Source: Candidatus Cloacimonadota bacterium | Lineage (GTDB): Bacteria > Cloacimonadota > Cloacimonadia > Cloacimonadales > GCA-2742885 | Length of the DNA: 64,000 nucleotides | Direction of reading: 5' to 3' | Assembly (NCBI GenBank): GCA_002742885.1 | Contig: PDOO01000024.1 | Location: 60,485-124,484 of the forward strand | Part shown: piece after piece, positions 43,624-53,523 of the stretch | How the letters are laid out: each line of letters starts with the position of its first letter | Position numbering within the stretch: the stretch's first letter is position 1 | Notes under the pieces: generated by a model | Database searches by the model: none | Seen by the model: the letters and a program-made list of their open reading frames with translations, nothing else | What the model was told of the DNA's origin: nothing | Translations under genes and position numbers: made by a program

Positions 43624-44604
43624 TTATTTATTATTTTTCCTTTCATCACGCCAGGCAATAAGTTTAGTCAAGCCGTCCGTTAAAGAATATTTATATTTAA
43701 ATCCAATTTCTTCTTCGGCTTTTTTTATTGAACCTATGCGATTTTTAACAAATTGACGGGCATCATCCTGTTTGTAAGGCTTATATACGACTTCAAGATT
43801 TGATTTTTTCAACTCCAATATCTTATCGCAAAGCTCTTTAACCGAAGTTTGTACTTCCGTACCGGCATTATAATAACCGAAATCAACATCCGATTTTAAG
43901 GCGGCAACATTGGCGCGAGCAATATCTTCGACATAAATAAAATCATAAGCTTGAGAACCGTCTCCGTTAACCGCAGGCTGTTCTCCCCGATCTATTTTAT
44001 TAAGCATATTCGGAATAACCCCGCTGTAAACCGCATGCTGATCCTGATGAGGTCCGTAAACATTCATATAACGCAAACCTATTACGGGCAACCCGTATCT
44101 GTCATTAAATGCCGTACACATTGATTCGCCGGCAATCTTTGTAGAACCGTAGAAATTTTTATTGTTAAAAGGATGTGTTTCCGTCATCGGAACTTCGGCT
44201 GCATCTCCGTAAACCGAGGCGGAAGAAGAATATATCATTTTTTTTACTCTGTTCTTGACACAAGCTTCCAAAACATTAAAAGTACCTTCAATATTTACAT
44301 GAAAAGCTGTCCTGGGAAAATCCTTGCAATGTAAAAGCCACATAGCCGCCAGATGAAATACGAAATCAACTCCTTCCATCGCCTTATTCAAAATATCGGT
44401 ATCGCGAATATCGCCGCCGTAAGGATAAATATAACAACGCTCATCTTCCAGATAATCTTTGATATTATCCATTTTTCCTCTGACAAAATTATCAAAAATA
44501 ACAACTTCTCCGACATCTTCTTTTAACAATTCTTTTACCAAATGAGATCCTATAAATCCCGCTCCGCCTATTACCAAAATTTTAGCATCTTTTAAATTAA
44601 TCAC
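43624..44604 (-). CDS. NAD-dependent nucleotide-sugar epimerase/dehydratase
   Basis: 326 residues. Glycine motif GGAGFIG at 13-19, HLAAMWLL, SSSASVYGD and Y152-x3-K156 (FYGSTKIAGE). The pattern resembles UDP-glucose 4-epimerase and UDP-sugar 4,6-dehydratase-type extended SDRs. GTG start with GGAGG four nt upstream. Likely first step in making the amino-sugar processed by the DegT enzyme. Confidence 0.88.
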   Translation of the reverse strand: MINLKDAKILVIGGAGFIGSHLVKELLKEDVGEVVIFDNFVRGKMDNIKDYLEDERCYIYPYGGDIRDTDILNKAMEGVDFVFHLAAMWLLHCKDFPRTAFHVNIEGTFNVLEACVKNRVKKMIYSSSASVYGDAAEVPMTETHPFNNKNFYGSTKIAGESMCTAFNDRYGLPVIGLRYMNVYGPHQDQHAVYSGVIPNMLNKIDRGEQPAVNGDGSQAYDFIYVEDIARANVAALKSDVDFGYYNAGTEVQTSVKELCDKILELKKSNLEVVYKPYKQDDARQFVKNRIGSIKKAEEEIGFKYKYSLTDGLTKLIAWRDERKNNK

Positions 44605-44883
44605 AATTCCTCCGAAATTTTTTTGACTGTCAATAAAACAATTTAAAAAAAATAATTTTACGTAATAATAAAAACATTTTAAAACTTAACGGAAATTAAT
44701 TACATTTACCGTGTTATATAAAGTTGTAATGAAATTTTTGCGCCAATCATAATATTGTGCAGTATTCTTTGATTTATGCAATAAATAAGGGGAAATATTT
44801 TCCTGTTCTTTCTGATTTTCAGAAAATTTTCACGGTCTGCCGAAAAAAATGAACATATAAATTATTTAAATTCAAAACACCGA

Positions 44884-46824
44884 CTAATCGATAAATTCTT
44901 CAAACCAAAGTTCCGTCATCAAAAATTTGAGAGCCTGAGTATGTCGCTCCTTGCCGGCAAGAATTCTGTTATAAATTTTTAAAACTTCTTTTTTGCAAAA
45001 TAAATCTCTTTCCGCCAATTTATAAATTTTAGCCCTGATCATATCTTTCAACGATTTTTTAACGATCGTCTCCAAAGGCATTCTGAAGCCCTTTTTTTTC
45101 ATATAAATATTTTTCGGAGGAAGATAAGATTCCGCATTTTTTTTAAGAATATATTTACCTGTTTTGCCCTTTACTTTCAGGGAAGACGGTATTTTAAAAG
45201 AAAAATCAATCAAATCATCATCCAAATAAGGATAACGACCCTCAACGGAAAATCTCATCATGAGCCTGTCGCTTCTGTATAAAAAATAGTTTGATAAATA
45301 ATTATTTAAATCGGCAAATTCCATTTCATCATAATCATCGGAAAATTTTCCGTCAAAAGGATATAATTTTTTAACTTTTTCATAAGTGTTAAACGAGCCG
45401 AAAATATCGGGATTAAAAACTTTTTGTTTCATGTCCTCAGAAAAATAACTCCAATTTAAGGAAACGAAATCAGTCGGAGAATTCATTTTTGAACACTCGT
45501 AAAGTTTATTGCAAAAAGTATTTTTATCTTTGATAAATCGCAATAAAGGCGAAATCATTCTTATTGCTTTCCATTTATTCAGCATGATATGATAATTGTA
45601 ACCGCCAAACAATTCATCTCCTCCGAGTCCGTTAAGCACAACTTTTATATCACGTTTTGCGATAATTTCCGCCAAAAAATATTGAGGATCAATAAACCCC
45701 GTCGGTTCTTCATAAGCCCTGATCATATCAGGCAATATTTCTTCAAGATTTTTGATATTTACTTCATCCGCAATATGTTGCAACGGATACCTTTCGGCAA
45801 CGGCTCGGGCTTCTTCAACCTCATTACCTTCTTTTTCATTTCCGTAAAAAGCGGTGAAAGCCGATATTCCGTTATGATATTCGGATGCAATTGCCGTCAT
45901 AATCCCGGAATCAACGCCTCCGCTCATGAGAGACGAAACAGGGACATCGGCAAGCAATCTCTTTTTAACGGCTTTATGCAAAAGCTCATCCAATACGACA
46001 ACGGCATCTTTTTCTTTTATGCCGGTATCTTTTTTACCCGCCGGAAACCACCGATAGCGTTCTTTGATAATTTTTCCGCTTGCCGAAATCTTATAACAAT
46101 GCCCGGGTTCTATACTTTTAATTTCGGAAAAAACAGTTTCCGGACGAGGAGTTACGCCGAAACTGAAACAATCGTAAAGTCCCGAATAATTAAGTTTTTT
46201 CGGAACAATTCCGGAAGAAACAAGAGTATTCAAACCGGAAGCAAAAATAAACTTATCGTCATCCGAAAAATAATAAAACGGTTTTATTCCCAAACGATCC
46301 CTGGTCGCAAAAAGTTCTTTTTTTTCGACATCAAAAACAGCAAAAGCGAACATTCCGTCCAAACGTTTAACAAAATCCTCTCCCCATTCCGAGTAACCGG
46401 CAAGAATTACTTCCGTATCGGAATTTCCGACGAATTTGTATCCTTTATTCAGCAAATCTCGTTTAAGTTCGCGATAATTATATATTTCTCCGTTGAAAAC
46501 AATCCAAAATTTATTGTTTGCATAAGATAGCGGTTGATGTCCGGATTCCGATAAATCAATTATCGATAAACGTCTGTGTCCCAAAGCCAAAGTTGCTTTC
46601 ATATTGCGAAATTCTGACTTGGGCGAAAAATCCAAATTCGAGTTCCAAACATTTGAGGGCGTATCTTTCCCTCCCGTAACTTCAAGCAAACCGTAGTTAT
46701 CTCCGAAAACAACAATTCCCTCGTCGTCGGGACCGCGATTATGCATTTTATCGGTCATTTTTTTTACGGCAATTATTTCTGATTTATTGTTGTTGAAATT
46801 AAAAACTCCGCATATTCCGCACAT
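44884..46824 (-). CDS. asnB: Asparagine-synthase-type amidotransferase 2
   Basis: 646 residues. Cys2 glutaminase (MCGICGVFNF), MHNRGPDDEG and PPi-loop LMSGGVDSGIMTAI; both domains complete. It is related to but clearly distinct from the copy at 40413. Located directly after the heparinase-like gene (18-nt gap) and before a 279-nt gap, so it ends that transcription unit. AsnB-like enzymes next to heparinase II/III-like genes are common in exopolysaccharide loci, where amidation of uronic acids is proposed. Confidence 0.87.
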   Translation of the reverse strand: MCGICGVFNFNNNKSEIIAVKKMTDKMHNRGPDDEGIVVFGDNYGLLEVTGGKDTPSNVWNSNLDFSPKSEFRNMKATLALGHRRLSIIDLSESGHQPLSYANNKFWIVFNGEIYNYRELKRDLLNKGYKFVGNSDTEVILAGYSEWGEDFVKRLDGMFAFAVFDVEKKELFATRDRLGIKPFYYFSDDDKFIFASGLNTLVSSGIVPKKLNYSGLYDCFSFGVTPRPETVFSEIKSIEPGHCYKISASGKIIKERYRWFPAGKKDTGIKEKDAVVVLDELLHKAVKKRLLADVPVSSLMSGGVDSGIMTAIASEYHNGISAFTAFYGNEKEGNEVEEARAVAERYPLQHIADEVNIKNLEEILPDMIRAYEEPTGFIDPQYFLAEIIAKRDIKVVLNGLGGDELFGGYNYHIMLNKWKAIRMISPLLRFIKDKNTFCNKLYECSKMNSPTDFVSLNWSYFSEDMKQKVFNPDIFGSFNTYEKVKKLYPFDGKFSDDYDEMEFADLNNYLSNYFLYRSDRLMMRFSVEGRYPYLDDDLIDFSFKIPSSLKVKGKTGKYILKKNAESYLPPKNIYMKKKGFRMPLETIVKKSLKDMIRAKIYKLAERDLFCKKEVLKIYNRILAGKERHTQALKFLMTELWFEEFID

Positions 46825-46842
46825 TTAAGCAAGCTCCTCTAT

Positions 46843-48558
46843 TTAAACGCGAGCAATGAAACATTTATTTTTCTTATTTAAATTACAAATCAATTTACGG
46901 GTTCCGATTTTTTTCCCGTATTCGTAACTTATTTCATGATAAAGAATTAATATTTTTTCTTCTGATTTAAATTTATAATTGTTATTTTTCGATTTAAAAA
47001 TTAAAACATTATCCGAAACACGTTCAATCTTAATATCCGGATGAAGAATAAAATAAATATTCCCCGGTTGATCGACTTCATCGATTATTGAAATATTATT
47101 AAAATTATCATTAATAATTTCTCTTGTCCAAATCACATTCTTAAAACAGACCTTTGTTTTTATCTTATCATTCGATTTTTCCAAATATTCAAATTTTATT
47201 TTTCTGTTTTTTTTATGAAAAGCATCTTTAAAATCTCTTTGCGATTCGGCAAATTTAACGGTATTGTGAGCTTCTTCTTCAACAAAAGAACGCCTTACTG
47301 AAAAAACGGGATTATATCTGAAACTGCCGGAATCCGTAAATATTTGCGATCCGTCCAATTCAAGTAAAATTTGATTAATATCCGAGTGCTTATGTTCGGC
47401 AAAAAGAGGTTCATTTTTAACTGCTCCTCCCCAAAAAATAAGACTGTTATTTTGTTTTTTGCGAATAAAAGCATTTATATCGGGGAAAAACAGGCTCCGG
47501 TCATTTTCGATATAAGCAGTTTTTTTTAATCCGAACGAGAATAATCTGAATAATCCGGAATTTTCATCCGGCTTAAATCCGGGAATATCGTCATCGGGAT
47601 AACATGCTTTAAGCAAAGTAAACAACGGCGTTAAATTATTTTTAGGTTCATTCCAATCCAACCATAAAATTTTACCTGAATCGGTATCTCCGATATTGGC
47701 ATGAGAGCCGTCGCTGAAAGTAAATGCAAATGCCGTTTTTCGTATTTTTTTAAATTTTTCCTTAAAAGAAAAAGAGAAATTTCTGTCTGAACTCATTAAA
47801 GCAATTTCAGCCAGTAAAAAAATCTCGATTTCTTCAAATAAGTAATTGGTCGAACCCTCATAAGAAAACCCGTCTTGATAAAATTGCAAATTAATTTCTT
47901 TCTCAAACTCTTTTACGGCAAAATCAGTCCATTCATCGGCAATTTCGTTATTTTTAAAGTTTACTCCCAACCAAATCAAGCCCAATAAATCGAATAAATA
48001 ATGATTATTGGAATTACCCGGCATTTTTTCCAAATTATTTCGTATATAAATACCGCAGGAAAATAATCGGTACATCCATGTTTTTTGTTCTTTTGCCGAT
48101 AATTTATTTTTTATTAATTGAAAGGTTACGGATAAATTAACGGCTCTTATTGCCGTTTCCATGGCATTTTCCCATAAAAAAATATCTGTTTTCAACCTTG
48201 CGGAGAAAATTTCTTTGATTAATTTCGTCCTGTTGCAAAGAGCGAGAGACAGCAAGAAATACAGTCTGGAAAACTCCCGAAAATCTTTAATGTCTCCGCT
48301 TGAAAATTTATTTTTTTCGCAAAATAAGGGTAAATCATTTAAACTGTATTCTTTGTCAAAAATAAGATATTTGTCGGGCAAAACGTGATCAAATCCGCAG
48401 ATATTTTCGATATCGGAAAATTTCAAATCATAATTTTCGGCATATTTTATTTGCCTTTTTATTTTAATTCCTCGGATTCGATAAAGCAATAAAGTTATAT
48501 TGTTTTTATACTTTTGCGGAATGATTTTGTGAGCAATTCTATAAATTTTACTTTTCAT
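46843..48558 (-). CDS. Heparinase II/III-like protein
   Basis: 571 residues. An alpha/alpha-toroid N-terminal half (with NLEKMPGNSNNHYLFDLLGLI and FYQDGFSYEGSTNYLFEE) and a beta-rich C-terminal half (AEHKHSDINQILLELDGSQIFTDSGSFRY ... VEEEAHNTVKFAESQRD). The NNH and H..D residues are where family lyases have catalytic residues. No signal peptide was evident, unusual for a secreted lyase but common for the copies encoded in exopolysaccharide loci, where their role is uncertain (lyase or transferase). Confidence 0.85.
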   Translation of the reverse strand: MKSKIYRIAHKIIPQKYKNNITLLLYRIRGIKIKRQIKYAENYDLKFSDIENICGFDHVLPDKYLIFDKEYSLNDLPLFCEKNKFSSGDIKDFREFSRLYFLLSLALCNRTKLIKEIFSARLKTDIFLWENAMETAIRAVNLSVTFQLIKNKLSAKEQKTWMYRLFSCGIYIRNNLEKMPGNSNNHYLFDLLGLIWLGVNFKNNEIADEWTDFAVKEFEKEINLQFYQDGFSYEGSTNYLFEEIEIFLLAEIALMSSDRNFSFSFKEKFKKIRKTAFAFTFSDGSHANIGDTDSGKILWLDWNEPKNNLTPLFTLLKACYPDDDIPGFKPDENSGLFRLFSFGLKKTAYIENDRSLFFPDINAFIRKKQNNSLIFWGGAVKNEPLFAEHKHSDINQILLELDGSQIFTDSGSFRYNPVFSVRRSFVEEEAHNTVKFAESQRDFKDAFHKKNRKIKFEYLEKSNDKIKTKVCFKNVIWTREIINDNFNNISIIDEVDQPGNIYFILHPDIKIERVSDNVLIFKSKNNNYKFKSEEKILILYHEISYEYGKKIGTRKLICNLNKKNKCFIARV

Positions 48559-48574
48559 TTTCAGATAAAATTAA

Positions 48575-49735
48575 TTACCGGAAAGAAGATATTGCGTCAG
48601 CTATTTTATTCCAGCTGAAATACTTTAAGGCATATTCTCTTGATTTTTTGCTCATGTTTTCAATTATATCTTTATTTTGGATCAATTCTCTTATTGTTTC
48701 GATTAATTCATCGGTATTATCCGGATTGTAAGTTTTAAGCCATCCGAATTCGGCAAATTCTCTGATTCCGGCAATATCAGTTGAAATTACGGCGTTTCCG
48801 GAAGCGGCGTAATCTCTTAATTTTAAAGGAGAAGTTATGCCGTCCAATTCCTTTATTTTTGGAGCAAAAGCAATATCGGTAATGTTCATCCATTTATTGA
48901 TTTCGGAATAATCCGCATTTTCCCTGAAGATAACGGAATCCGATAAATCATTATCATTTATAACGGTTATCAATTCATCTCGGTAAATTCCCGAACCGAT
49001 GATCAGCAAAAGCAAATCATTGTTTTCTTCTCTTATTTTTTTATAAGCATAAATTAATTGTTCTATTCCCTGCCATTTAGACAAATTTCCGGTAAATCCG
49101 AGAATTGTCTTATCCGTATTCAGTAATTTATTTTTTAAATTTTTCCTTTCTTGCGGAGTAAAAGGATAAAAATGATCTGTATTGGTGCCGTTTTCCGCAA
49201 CATAAATTTTTGATCTTTTAATTCTGTTTTTTATTAATCTTTCTTTTATTCCCTTAGTCATTACAATTACCTTATCGGCGAAAAAAGCATCAATAATCTG
49301 TATATTTTTACCGATAATTTTAATTAATAAATTTCCTTTTTGAATCTCAATTTCTTTTTCGACCCAACCTGCCTGCTCAGCGTATATTTCGGTTCTTAAT
49401 CGTTTTATTTTATTTATGAGCTTAATAAAAAAGCAGGGAAATAAGCGGAATCTTATATAAACAAAATCATATTCATCGGATGAGATAAAAAAATAATAAA
49501 CAATCTGTAAAAAAGAAAGCAAAAAGATATTAAACATATTCTCTCGATAAGTCAGAGGTAAATGGAAAATTGTATCGGCTTTGCATTTTAAGTTGCCCAA
49601 GTTATTTCCCGGAACAATCAAATCAACGTCATTTCCGTTTGCTTTAAAAGCATTCGCCAGCTCATAAAAATGAATTTTACCGGCATCATTTTTACCGGGA
49701 TCTATTAATCCTGCCATTAATACTTTTTTTTTCAT
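48575..49735 (-). CDS. Glycosyltransferase family 4
   Basis: 386 residues. N-terminal KVLMAGLIDPGKNDAGKIHFYELANAF and C-terminal TILGFTGNLSKWQGIEQLIYAYK, FAPKIKELDGITSPLKLRDYAASGNAVIST: the donor-site pattern of GT4. A hydrophobic patch near 75-95 may associate with the membrane. I start at ATG 49735 with GAGG 7 nt upstream; this lies just past the preceding gene's stop. The sugar is unknown. Confidence 0.85.
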   Translation of the reverse strand: MKKKVLMAGLIDPGKNDAGKIHFYELANAFKANGNDVDLIVPGNNLGNLKCKADTIFHLPLTYRENMFNIFLLSFLQIVYYFFISSDEYDFVYIRFRLFPCFFIKLINKIKRLRTEIYAEQAGWVEKEIEIQKGNLLIKIIGKNIQIIDAFFADKVIVMTKGIKERLIKNRIKRSKIYVAENGTNTDHFYPFTPQERKNLKNKLLNTDKTILGFTGNLSKWQGIEQLIYAYKKIREENNDLLLLIIGSGIYRDELITVINDNDLSDSVIFRENADYSEINKWMNITDIAFAPKIKELDGITSPLKLRDYAASGNAVISTDIAGIREFAEFGWLKTYNPDNTDELIETIRELIQNKDIIENMSKKSREYALKYFSWNKIADAISSFR

Positions 49736-49739
49736 AACC

Positions 49740-50861
49740 TCACCTCGTAACTTCTTCAAACAAATCCAAATATTCTTCCGCTTTAACGCTTATATCAAAT
49801 TCTTTCTTCATAACATTTTGAGAATTTCTGCTTAGATCATCGTACTCTTCAGGCGTAAAATTAACGACTTTATTTATAATTTTCGCAAATTCTTCTGCAT
49901 TGTCAAATAAAAATCCGTTTCGCCCGGGGACAATAAATTCGTTCATTCCTTTGCAACGGGCAGAAATTATCGGCGTCCCGAAAGAATTTGCTTCCAATGC
50001 CGATACAGACAATCCTTCAACCTCAGAATTCATAAGCATGAAATGCGATTTTTTCAATAAAGCGAAAGCTTCTTTTTTATCCAACCAACCGCAATACCTG
50101 ATTCGGGAATCTTTAATTTTATTCAATAAAGCCGTAATCCTGCTTCTTTCTGAACCGTCCCCGATGATGTAAAAATTAAAATCAAAATCAATTTCATGCA
50201 TATATTCGATCAATTCATAAACTCTTTTTTCAGGAGATAAACGTCCCAAGAAGATAAAATTAATTTTATCGTATTTTCTTCTGTATCTTTGCTTTACCCT
50301 TATACCGTTTCTTATCGTTCGCAGCTTATTCTTTATACCGGGAAAATCATTTTCAGCCGTTTCGGATAAAGCCGACCCCACGGAAGTAAACATATCGGCT
50401 TTTCGAACAATAAAATCGGCAATTTTTTTAAAAAGCAGGTTATATCCTCCCGTATTGCCGGGCATGTGAGAAGGAACGTCGCCTCCTCTCAGAGAAACAA
50501 TGCAAGGTATCCCGAAAAACATCTTTCCCGTAACGGCAAGAATTGAAGTCGGCATTAAAAAGAAAGATAAAATTACATCAGGTTTCCAAAAAAGGCATAA
50601 AATAAAAAAGGGTAATTTTGCCGCTGTCAAATAAATTGCCATTTGCAAAAGAGAACTTTTTGATTTATGTTTTCTAAAGGCGGGAACTCTTATAATCTTT
50701 AATCCGTCAACTATTTCAAAAAAAGGCATGCCCTTAAAATGAGACGAAACAACAAGCGCATCATGCCCTTTTCCTACAAATTCTTCCGCCAAAAGCTTTG
50801 TTTGATTTCCTGCTCCGCCTCCTGCAGGCGGGTATTCATAATTCAAGATTAATATTTTCAT
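49740..50861 (-). CDS. Glycosyltransferase family 4
   Basis: 373 residues. Typical GT4 opening NYEYPPAGGGAGNQTKLLAEEF, donor site INFIFLGRLSPEKRVYELIEYM and the E-x7-E motif in SEVEGLSVSALEANSFGTPIIS. It is the first gene of the glycan locus in the direction of transcription; the ribosome site is weak (AGGTG 12 nt upstream). Acceptor unknown. Confidence 0.9.
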   Translation of the reverse strand: MKILILNYEYPPAGGGAGNQTKLLAEEFVGKGHDALVVSSHFKGMPFFEIVDGLKIIRVPAFRKHKSKSSLLQMAIYLTAAKLPFFILCLFWKPDVILSFFLMPTSILAVTGKMFFGIPCIVSLRGGDVPSHMPGNTGGYNLLFKKIADFIVRKADMFTSVGSALSETAENDFPGIKNKLRTIRNGIRVKQRYRRKYDKINFIFLGRLSPEKRVYELIEYMHEIDFDFNFYIIGDGSERSRITALLNKIKDSRIRYCGWLDKKEAFALLKKSHFMLMNSEVEGLSVSALEANSFGTPIISARCKGMNEFIVPGRNGFLFDNAEEFAKIINKVVNFTPEEYDDLSRNSQNVMKKEFDISVKAEEYLDLFEEVTR

Positions 50862-51085
50862 TTTATAACTTACACCTGTATTTTAATGCAACTGATTTCT
50901 TATAACAATTAAATATGAGAGGAACGTTCTGATTAGAGGAAAGAAATAAACCGAATAATTTTGAGCATATTTATAAATAAGATAATTTAAAATCTGATTA
51001 CGGATTTAAACAAAAAAAACAAATAAGAAAATATTTCTTAATTGAATCAAGAAATAAAAAAAATGACAGGTATTTTCTTCGTAAA

Positions 51086-51115
51086 AAACGGCTGTTCCTT
51101 TCGAAACAGCCGTTT
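51086..51115 (-). terminator. Intrinsic terminator after the outer-membrane barrel gene
   Basis: An 11-bp perfect stem (51086-51096 with 51105-51115; AAACGGCTGTT) with an 8-nt loop. On the minus strand it is followed by a T-run (TTTTTTAC). It ends the ddl-FecR-barrel unit just 7 nt after the barrel stop codon. Confidence 0.9.
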
Positions 51116-51121
51116 AATAAC

Positions 51122-53515
51122 CTAGAATCTTTGCTTAATGTCAAAACTTATTTTAAAACGAGAATAATCTCCGGCATCATTTTCTTCGTCGGCATAGCCG
51201 TACACATTAAACCGAGAAGATAATTCTGTATCGGTCAAAACTTTCCATTTTACGCCGAGACCGTAATCATAAGTCGCTTTGTCAATATCAACTTTTGATC
51301 TGCTTCCGTCTTCTTCTTCGCCGCCGAATAAAGTATAACGATAACTCGTAAAAGGTTTAATTTTATTTTCCATAAACGAGAAATCAAGTTTTGCGTAGAA
51401 AGAAGAGTATCCGTTGCTGAAATCATTATAACTCGAATAATCCGAATGCCCGAAAGTATATTGAAAAGTAGAGACAACCGGATAATCAACAAAATAACTT
51501 GTTGCGCCCAGAGTATAAGTTCCCCTGTCGTTTTCATGTTTAAGCATATTATCTTCATAATTGTTAAATCCGCAGGAAAGAGTAAATCTGGTGGGAGCTT
51601 TAGTTATCATATCAGCAAAATATCCGGCAGTAAAGTTAATATCCGAATTGGTATTGTCGTGAATAACATCAGTCGTATCAGACTCCGCAACCTTGTCTTT
51701 GGTTCCTTCAGATCTGCTGTCGGAATAACCTGTTCTGAAAAAAACATTTCTGAAAGGAGAGTACATGGCGCTGATATACCAGTTTGAAGATGCAGTTGTT
51801 ATTTCTTTATGATCATTAACATTGTCGGATATTATATTTGCCCCGCCGGACAGAGTAAGTTTGTTATCCAATAAGTTTAAATTATCGCTTATCGAAAAGG
51901 TTCTTGTGTCCTGCGGGAAAGAAGTTGAAGAAAGAGATTTAAAACTTCCTCCCACTTCCGTGAAAGAAAAAGTTAAATAATTTCCCCAAAACAAACTGTT
52001 CAAATAAGCTTTATAAGCAAAATTGGAAGTATTCGGCAAAATAGGAACAAGGTTTTTGTTTATCACAAAAACATCTTCCCAATCCGAAGGATTGAACGGA
52101 ATATCGTCATCAATAAAAGTTTCCAATGAATCTTGGGTAATGACTCCGTCATTAATATCGTTGTTATACATACTGAATGCCGATTCGGCTCCGACAACCA
52201 GTCTGCGATCAAACATTGCCCATTGAAAATCAAAACCGGTAACAAAATTGTCTTTTGCCTTGGCAATATACTGTCCCTTTTCGTTAATGACATACTTTTC
52301 ATCCAAAGAACTTACGCAATCTTTATTTTTAGCTATACCTATACCGAAATTCAAAGTATTTTCATTGCCGAATTCTGTTCTGATTCCAAAGGTATTTCGT
52401 CTGAATTGACCTCCTCCGTATTTAACGACGACGGAATCGACATAAGATGAACCGTCAATTTCTCTCTTAGAACGCCCGTAAACAGCTTGCATACGGAAAT
52501 ATTCCCAATTCAAAGCGGTATGAAATCCGCGAATATTTTTGGAATTAATTATAAAGTTACCGAGATTAGGAGAATAATCGCCGACATTTAAAACGGCATG
52601 AGGAACTTCTAACTGCAATCTGTATTTGTTGAGAACCTGCCTTTTGGAAGATTCTCGGGATGTTAAATAGAGAGAAGACTTAAACTTCAGCCATTTATAT
52701 TTACCGTTAAATCCGAGATTGGAGTAAGCAACTTTACGAGTTTTATTCTTTTCTTCAAGATTACTGTAATCAATGTTTTTATAATACCCGCCTGCTTTTA
52801 AAGAACCTACCGTATTGAAAGGAAGATCAAAGTTCAGTTTATTTTGTTTAACGGCAACAAACCAAGATTTGGATTGAAGCTCTTTACCGTCTTTGGTTTT
52901 AGCAAAAACTTTAAGATTTATGCTTTTCAACTTGTAATCGGAAATTTTAACAACCGCAACATTGGTATAAACTTCAACATTTTCAACGATCTTAACGCCG
53001 TTTAAATTAACCTCTACCGAATTTTCGGCAATTTCGTCCGCAACCGGCAAGAACGACACGACAAAAGTAATATCGCCGCTTTCGATCACGTCATTTTCAT
53101 TGGGCGAAAGGAGAATAAATCCGTCGGAATAATCTTCTTCCGGAGCAATATTAAAAGTAAAAGGACTCAATTGAGGAGCAACTTCCGGAGCGGTTCTCAC
53201 ACTGCCGTCATTCAATTTTACCTGAAGATAATATTGTATTAAATGCTTTGACGCATCAAGATCAAGAGAAACGCTTATTCCGTTTTGTTTGATTTCGCTG
53301 TTTTCAAGTTCGTATTCAAGGTATTGTTCGTCATTACCGTAACGATAGAATACCTTGGCTTCCGAAATCGTATCGAAACCGTCTATTATGTTAAAAGTAA
53401 GATCAATTTTATCTTTGCCTGAATTTTGAGGGACATTGTGATTGATTATCAATTCGGCATTCAAACCTGCGAAAGCCAAAACTGCGATTATAAACAACAA
53501 ACATTTATTTTTCAT
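51122..53515 (-). CDS. Outer-membrane beta-barrel protein with Ig-like N-terminal region
   Basis: 797 residues. A signal peptide (NKCLLFIIAVLAFAGLNA) precedes ~230 residues of Ig-like beta domains (TFNIIDGFDTISEAKVFYRY; LSPNENDVIESGDITFVVSF). About 550 residues of alternating amphipathic strands follow, and the chain ends ...FKISFDIKQRF. A C-terminal Phe after alternating aromatic residues is the BamA recognition signature. I start at ATG 53515 with GAGG 6 nt upstream. It is co-transcribed with a FecR-domain protein and a secreted Ig-like protein. Transport or adhesin roles are both possible; there is no plug domain, so it is not TonB-dependent. Confidence 0.8.
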   Translation of the reverse strand: MKNKCLLFIIAVLAFAGLNAELIINHNVPQNSGKDKIDLTFNIIDGFDTISEAKVFYRYGNDEQYLEYELENSEIKQNGISVSLDLDASKHLIQYYLQVKLNDGSVRTAPEVAPQLSPFTFNIAPEEDYSDGFILLSPNENDVIESGDITFVVSFLPVADEIAENSVEVNLNGVKIVENVEVYTNVAVVKISDYKLKSINLKVFAKTKDGKELQSKSWFVAVKQNKLNFDLPFNTVGSLKAGGYYKNIDYSNLEEKNKTRKVAYSNLGFNGKYKWLKFKSSLYLTSRESSKRQVLNKYRLQLEVPHAVLNVGDYSPNLGNFIINSKNIRGFHTALNWEYFRMQAVYGRSKREIDGSSYVDSVVVKYGGGQFRRNTFGIRTEFGNENTLNFGIGIAKNKDCVSSLDEKYVINEKGQYIAKAKDNFVTGFDFQWAMFDRRLVVGAESAFSMYNNDINDGVITQDSLETFIDDDIPFNPSDWEDVFVINKNLVPILPNTSNFAYKAYLNSLFWGNYLTFSFTEVGGSFKSLSSTSFPQDTRTFSISDNLNLLDNKLTLSGGANIISDNVNDHKEITTASSNWYISAMYSPFRNVFFRTGYSDSRSEGTKDKVAESDTTDVIHDNTNSDINFTAGYFADMITKAPTRFTLSCGFNNYEDNMLKHENDRGTYTLGATSYFVDYPVVSTFQYTFGHSDYSSYNDFSNGYSSFYAKLDFSFMENKIKPFTSYRYTLFGGEEEDGSRSKVDIDKATYDYGLGVKWKVLTDTELSSRFNVYGYADEENDAGDYSRFKISFDIKQRF

Positions 53516-53523
53516 AATTAACC

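Noticed and set aside
45589-46530. 313-codon plus-strand frame opposite the second asnB
   Set aside because: It is a shadow frame of a clearly conserved AsnB-type gene on the minus strand; composition is Phe/Arg/Ile-rich as expected for an antisense frame.
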